This document shows positions 20,869-24,717 of a stretch of DNA of 24,717 bases, in pieces. This stretch comes from Lachnospiraceae bacterium UBA1766. Its GTDB lineage: Bacteria > Bacillota > Clostridia > Lachnospirales > Lachnospiraceae. Within the stretch, counting starts at the first letter, position 1, and every line of letters starts with the position of its first letter. The notes under the pieces were generated by a model, which worked only from the letters and a program-made list of their open reading frames with translations, was not told the DNA's origin and made no database searches. The stretch lies in assembly GCA_002314715.1 (NCBI GenBank), contig DCGY01000080.1, positions 1-24,717 of the forward strand, read 5' to 3'. The position numbers were made by a program, and so were the translations under genes.

Positions 20869-22683
20869 TTAGGCATTTACCACTACTGTGGTTTCAAAGG
20901 TTTTATACGCATCCACCAAATCCAGTTCCTCGGTCACATCCAGCTTAGGCTCTCCGTCCACATCAAAGTGCACACGACGAATGCCACTGCTTCTGGGAGC
21001 ATCCACACCGGGACGGGCATGATAGGTATTCCAGGTAATTCCATCCGGGTCCACTACGTAAGCGTTGTGGCCGGTACCGTATTCTCCCTCTACACTTCTG
21101 GAGGTCAGAATGGGATAATTGGTCTTTCTCCAATTGGAAACATCCAATAAATCCTTGCCGGGTTCAATGGTCAAAAGGCCTACCACATAGGTGGTATCCA
21201 CTGCTGCGGAGGAGAAGGTAACGTGCAAATTCCTGCCCTGTAGCAAAGCAAACGGTCCCTCATCCACGAAGGTATGATTGTTGGCCCAACCGTAGTCCGG
21301 CTTGGATAATACCACCGGTTCGGAAGCTAACATCCAGGGTTTCATGGGATTTAATTTCGCCAGGTATAACCAGGCACCCAAATCCTTGGGAAGGAACTGT
21401 CTCTGAGACCAGATTACATAGTATTCTCCCTCCCATTCAAATTCGGTCATATCCAGGGAAATCACTTTACCGGATTCACATAAATCACTGCCGTCCGCTT
21501 TTACCACACGTTTGGGGCAAGACCAATCCTCACGGCAAATCGGGTTGCCACCCTCCCTTAGCTCCATTACATGACTCTCCTCACAGAAGAAGGGCTCCGG
21601 TGTCGCCGCATGGAAAATATATAATCTGCCATCAATCTCATGAAACTCCGGTGCCCATAAAAGGCCACCGATTCCGGGATAGGTTGTAGAATCCAAAATC
21701 AAATGTTCTTCTGCCTCTGCAATACCCTCCAAAGTGTCGGAGCAACGCAAATAGAGGGTATGATTATTATCTGCATCATTGGTAGCAATAAAGTAATACT
21801 TGCCCTGCCAATAGGTTACGCAGGGATCTGCCCGATTCAGGGCAACGGGGAAATCAAAATGCTCCTGATAAACCTGGCCTCGAACGTTGTAAGCACCCGG
21901 CTTAGAAAAATCAATTTTTGCCACATCCTCTTTTTCAAAACGAACCTTTTTAAGTACCTTAGCGCCATCGCTGTAGACGGCAGCCACCTTTGTCCCGTTT
22001 AATGCTTCCAACGAGTTTACCAAAATCTCCTTGGGAATGTCCAAACCAACCTGCTTTGCGGGAAGCAATTTTTTCTTCAGATAATCTCCCAGCTGCTGGG
22101 AAATCGTAAGGGTGTTTCTTGGAACAACTCCCTCTATCTTTTCGATTCCCGAAAAAGTTTCCCGGCCGAATACCGACTCGTCGGAAATCATTTTTCCTTC
22201 GTCTAACATCCTGCCTTCCTGCAAATTTACCATGCCTTCCTTATAGGCTTCCCCTTCGTATTTCCACTGAAGCACATAAGCATCACAATCCTTGCAATAG
22301 CAGCAACGTACATCTTCCAGCTTTCCCTGTTTTCCCGCTTCCGGACAAATCATGGAAACTTCTTTGTACTGCAATAAATCCTTGGTGGTTGCAAATAAAA
22401 TCTCTCCCACATTTTCTGTATCCGGCTCACCATCCGCCAAGGTACGAATGCAAACCACGCCAAAGCTTTCCTCCTTCATAGGAAACAGCCAGGGCATCTT
22501 TAAGCTCTTTGGATTCAAAGAGCCGTCCGCATTCTCGGTTGCCTTTGCAAAGAATACGCCGGAATTATGATTTAATGCCAGAAACTCTCCGTTCTCTTCT
22601 ACTGCCAAATGCATACTGTATGCCAGTCGATTGGCATAAATCTTGTCGTCCATTGGAATTCTTGTATAATTTAATACCTTCAT
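20869..22683 (-). CDS. GH43-family glycosidase with N-terminal degenerate propeller-like and Ig-like domains
   Basis: The 604-residue product starts six bases after GGAGG. Residues 1-200 (LAYSMHLAVEENGEF, SGVFFAKATENADG, EILFATTKDLLQY) look like a degenerate glycosidase-type propeller. Residues about 215-275 resemble a bacterial Ig-like module. Residues 280-595 are the GH43 catalytic domain: base Asp286 in RADPCV, likely pKa-tuning Asp411 in SLDMTEFE, acid Glu475 in VDEGPF, and GTGHNAYVVDPDG. The family includes arabinofuranosidases and xylosidases acting on hemicellulose fragments; the exact bond is open. Four cysteines lie within seven residues (127-133, CCYCKDC), and no signal peptide is seen, both fitting a cytoplasmic enzyme. 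It is first in an operon with the GH31 gene; no clear promoter was found upstream. Confidence 0.85.
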   Translation of the reverse strand: MKVLNYTRIPMDDKIYANRLAYSMHLAVEENGEFLALNHNSGVFFAKATENADGSLNPKSLKMPWLFPMKEESFGVVCIRTLADGEPDTENVGEILFATTKDLLQYKEVSMICPEAGKQGKLEDVRCCYCKDCDAYVLQWKYEGEAYKEGMVNLQEGRMLDEGKMISDESVFGRETFSGIEKIEGVVPRNTLTISQQLGDYLKKKLLPAKQVGLDIPKEILVNSLEALNGTKVAAVYSDGAKVLKKVRFEKEDVAKIDFSKPGAYNVRGQVYQEHFDFPVALNRADPCVTYWQGKYYFIATNDADNNHTLYLRCSDTLEGIAEAEEHLILDSTTYPGIGGLLWAPEFHEIDGRLYIFHAATPEPFFCEESHVMELREGGNPICREDWSCPKRVVKADGSDLCESGKVISLDMTEFEWEGEYYVIWSQRQFLPKDLGAWLYLAKLNPMKPWMLASEPVVLSKPDYGWANNHTFVDEGPFALLQGRNLHVTFSSAAVDTTYVVGLLTIEPGKDLLDVSNWRKTNYPILTSRSVEGEYGTGHNAYVVDPDGITWNTYHARPGVDAPRSSGIRRVHFDVDGEPKLDVTEELDLVDAYKTFETTVVVNA

Positions 22684-22822
22684 AACACCCCTCCGTGAAG
22701 TTTTGTTTTCTGTATCCTAAGTCTCATCTTACTTCATGTATTTTCAAAATCACATGATGAATCAAAAGGAATAATTGATATATTATCAGAATTGCGGATT
22801 TCTTCCATTTCTGTCAAAAAAA

Positions 22823-22831
22823 TGTTATAAT
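22823..22831 (+). promoter_or_regulatory. Extended -10 promoter of dgt
   Basis: TGTTATAAT is a perfect extended -10 (TG-N-TATAAT). No good -35 is present, as often with extended -10 promoters. Start of transcription near 22838, 21 bases before the ATG. Confidence 0.7.
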
Positions 22832-22858
22832 CCATTTATCGAAAAGGAGTATATCCCT

Positions 22859-24397
22859 ATGAACACACAAACCGAAAACTTCCTACAGTGGACCAACCTG
22901 TTATCTACCAGGCGTCCCAAAGAAATATTTCAAAAGAACACGAACCCGGATTCCTCCAACACAGAGGATGATTTTCTGGACGGATTTGAAAAAGATTATT
23001 ACACCATTATCGGCAATTCCTATTTTCGTCGCCTGCAGGACAAAACCCAGGTCTATACCCTGGACGACAGCGACTTTATTCGCACCCGACTGACTCATTC
23101 CATTGAGGTGTCTGCCATTTGTGAAATTTTGGGCCACAAGGTGGGTAAAATGATTCGTCAGGAGAATTCCAAGTTGGTGCAACCGGAAAACCTTCCTGAC
23201 ACTTTGGAACAGGATATTCCTCTGGTTTTACGCTGTGCCGGCTTATTGCATGATATCGGTAATCCACCCTTTGGGCACACGGTGGAGGCCTTTATTTGCA
23301 ATTGGTTTGACCCGGATTTACGCATTAAGCAGGAACTACGCCCCTTGGAATTGTCAGAGGAAGCCATTGCCGACCTGACCCACTTTGACGGAAATGTACA
23401 AAACCAGCGCATCGTCCTCCGTCACGGTCAGGATTCCAATCCGGACGGCCAATATCGCAATTACGGAATGAATCTGACCTGTGCCGTTATCGGAAGCATT
23501 TTGAAATATCCTTATTCTTCCCAATATGCCACCCGGGAGGAACTGCGAATTGCAAAAGAAAAGGGCAAAAAGAAAAAACGCAAAAAAATCGGTTATTTCC
23601 ATGTGGATCAGTGGATTGTGGAGGCCGTACAAAAGGAACTGGGAACGTTGGCCCCCGATGCCCCTATGCATACCTGCGGGAAACGAAACCCCTTAATGCT
23701 TCTTTTGGAGGCGGCAGATGATATTGCCTACGGAACTGCGGACCTGGAAGACTCCGTCAAGAAAGGAACCCTTCCCCTTTCCGATGCGCTCCTCTTTTTC
23801 CCAAAAGAGGTGAGAGAAGCCGCAGGGGAGGATATGGATTTCAAGACCTTCCAGCAGATGTTAAAAACCGCCCGGGAAAGAAGCATCGACGAAGTCATTG
23901 TCGAATTCGGAAATCAATATTCTGCAATTATGAGCGGCAATTACGAAGGCGGTCTGGTGAAAAACTGCAGCCACAATTACAAGGACAAAACCTGGGACTC
24001 GGATGCCCAAACCTTGGATAAAATAATGACTGCCATCTATATCAAGCGAGACATTTTATGTACCAAATTCCATCATACGGAAAGCTATATCGGTGACATT
24101 CTAAACGACCTGGTGGATGCGGTACTGGATGAGGATACCCCTAAGGATAGTCCCAAAAAGAAAATGCTTCGCAAGGAAATGGACCAATTCCTAAGCAAAG
24201 CCAAGCTGGAATACAATCGAGACAACGAATATATTCTGAGCCATGAAAACCATCCCCGCCATTACAAAGATGGCTCCCCGGAGCAGATACAAAATCGAAA
24301 CTATTACCTGATGTTAAGCGTGATTGATTTTGTATCCGGTATGACGGACGGTTACGTGGAGCTGTTTGCTCACAAGATTTATCATGCGGAAGAATAA
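22859..24397 (+). CDS. dgt: dGTP triphosphohydrolase-like HD-domain protein
   Basis: The 512-residue product starts at the ATG at 22859, nine bases after AAGGAG; the 28 upstream codons of the same frame overlap the promoter and are rejected. Metal ligands of the HD domain are visible: His80 in RLTHSIEV, His131-Asp132 in LLHDIGNPPFGH, and the Asp of EAADDIAYG (287-288). FDGNVQNQRI (176-185) and the early GNSYFRRLQDKTQV (52-65) are also typical of deoxyguanosinetriphosphate triphosphohydrolases, which convert dGTP to deoxyguanosine and triphosphate and so set nucleotide pools. A very basic stretch (235-243) may bind nucleic acid, as in other Dgt proteins. It is a single gene with its own promoter and terminator. 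Confidence 0.95.
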   Translation: MNTQTENFLQWTNLLSTRRPKEIFQKNTNPDSSNTEDDFLDGFEKDYYTIIGNSYFRRLQDKTQVYTLDDSDFIRTRLTHSIEVSAICEILGHKVGKMIRQENSKLVQPENLPDTLEQDIPLVLRCAGLLHDIGNPPFGHTVEAFICNWFDPDLRIKQELRPLELSEEAIADLTHFDGNVQNQRIVLRHGQDSNPDGQYRNYGMNLTCAVIGSILKYPYSSQYATREELRIAKEKGKKKKRKKIGYFHVDQWIVEAVQKELGTLAPDAPMHTCGKRNPLMLLLEAADDIAYGTADLEDSVKKGTLPLSDALLFFPKEVREAAGEDMDFKTFQQMLKTARERSIDEVIVEFGNQYSAIMSGNYEGGLVKNCSHNYKDKTWDSDAQTLDKIMTAIYIKRDILCTKFHHTESYIGDILNDLVDAVLDEDTPKDSPKKKMLRKEMDQFLSKAKLEYNRDNEYILSHENHPRHYKDGSPEQIQNRNYYLMLSVIDFVSGMTDGYVELFAHKIYHAEE

Positions 24398-24398
24398 A

Positions 24399-24438
24399 AA
24401 AAGCGAGAATCCGTGGATGGATTCTCGCTTTTCTTTTT
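24399..24438. terminator. Strong bidirectional terminator between dgt and gltD
   Basis: A perfect 14-bp stem (arms 24399-24412 and 24419-24432, core GCGAGAATCC) closes a six-base loop. CTTTTTT follows on the plus strand and a T run on the minus strand, serving both convergent genes. Confidence 0.9.
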
Positions 24439-24449
24439 TGAAACCTGTT

Positions 24450-24717
24450 TTATTGCACTCTCATATTGGTGTAGCCCATCAGGCTCTCATCCACTTCCAC
24501 CGCACACTCACGGCCTTCACGGATTGCCCAAACCACCAGAGACTGTCCTCTGTGCATATCACCTGCTACAAATACCTTATCCTGAGAAGTCTGGTAGTGA
24601 CCGGCTGCAGTTTTTACGTTACCGCGCTCATTTCGCTCTACGCCGAAAGCTTCGGTTACATATTCCTGTGCGCCCAAAAATCCGGCTGCAATCAGAACGA
24701 TTTCCGCATCCAGAATT
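24450..24717 (-). CDS. gltD: Glutamate synthase small subunit, C-terminal end only
   Basis: About 89 codons of the 3' end are inside the window; the rest lies beyond the right edge. The visible part reads LDAEIVLIAAGFLGAQEYV, then DKVFVAGDMHRGQSLVVWAI with REGRECA, the conserved FAD/NAD(P)H-domain ending of GltD. The subunit passes electrons from NADPH to the large subunit GltB, which makes glutamate from glutamine and 2-oxoglutarate in the cytoplasm. The window ends too soon to see gltB. A related GltD-like oxidoreductase is the alternative, but the GDMHRGQSLVVWAI segment is close to true GltD. Confidence 0.9.
   Translation of the reverse strand, partial: ILDAEIVLIAAGFLGAQEYVTEAFGVERNERGNVKTAAGHYQTSQDKVFVAGDMHRGQSLVVWAIREGRECAVEVDESLMGYTNMRVQ

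Overview
The window looks like chromosome of a Gram-positive, low-to-mid GC anaerobe of the Clostridia, most likely Lachnospiraceae. This is inferred from AGGAGG-type ribosome binding sites, strong -35/-10 promoters, Bacillus-type LexA boxes (GAAC-N4-GTTC), a YolD/UvrX-type polymerase pair, an Rpn-family PDDEXK protein and several intracellular glycosidases/phosphorylases. Genus cannot be told from the sequence alone. No rRNA, tRNA, CRISPR array or insertion sequence was seen. The first and last genes are cut by the window edges.

Layout. (1) 1-4162, sugar handling: a partial GH94 disaccharide phosphorylase (-), an ECF-transporter S component (+) and a GH13 alpha-amylase-family enzyme (-). (2) 4163-4550, a noncoding gap with the GH13 promoter, repeated TGACA/TGTCA half-sites and DnaA-box-like sites. 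(3) 4551-7154, a Cas4-like nuclease/DinG-like helicase fusion. (4) 7165-10523, a visibly AT-richer stretch with a lipoprotein, a DUF2971-like protein, a divergently transcribed 56-residue ribbon-helix-helix (RHH) protein and an Rpn-family nuclease. (5) 10743-14920, a DNA-damage cassette: Y-family polymerase, YolD-like protein, radical SAM protein and its DUF4130 partner, with a LexA box at each of its two promoters. (6) 14924-18895, a polytopic GT-C-like membrane protein and an acyltransferase-3 protein, divergent from an AraC regulator. They share a perfect 22-bp inverted repeat that forms two mirror-image promoters. (7) 18873-22683, a GH43-GH31 glycosidase operon. (8) 22859-24397, dGTPase (dgt), then a bidirectional terminator facing a partial gltD.

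How the genes work together. The GH94, GH13, GH43 and GH31 enzymes lack evident signal peptides, so they probably finish degradation of imported oligosaccharides inside the cell. The LexA-box cassette is the most coherent candidate for a poorly described system: a damage-induced polymerase and a radical SAM/DUF4130 pair. The polymerase and the radical SAM protein both carry sliding-clamp-binding-like motifs (QLDLF and QMSLF). A second candidate is the RHH/DUF2971/lipoprotein unit, where a strong inverted repeat overlaps the -35 box of the DUF2971 promoter, as expected for an RHH-repressed effector operon.
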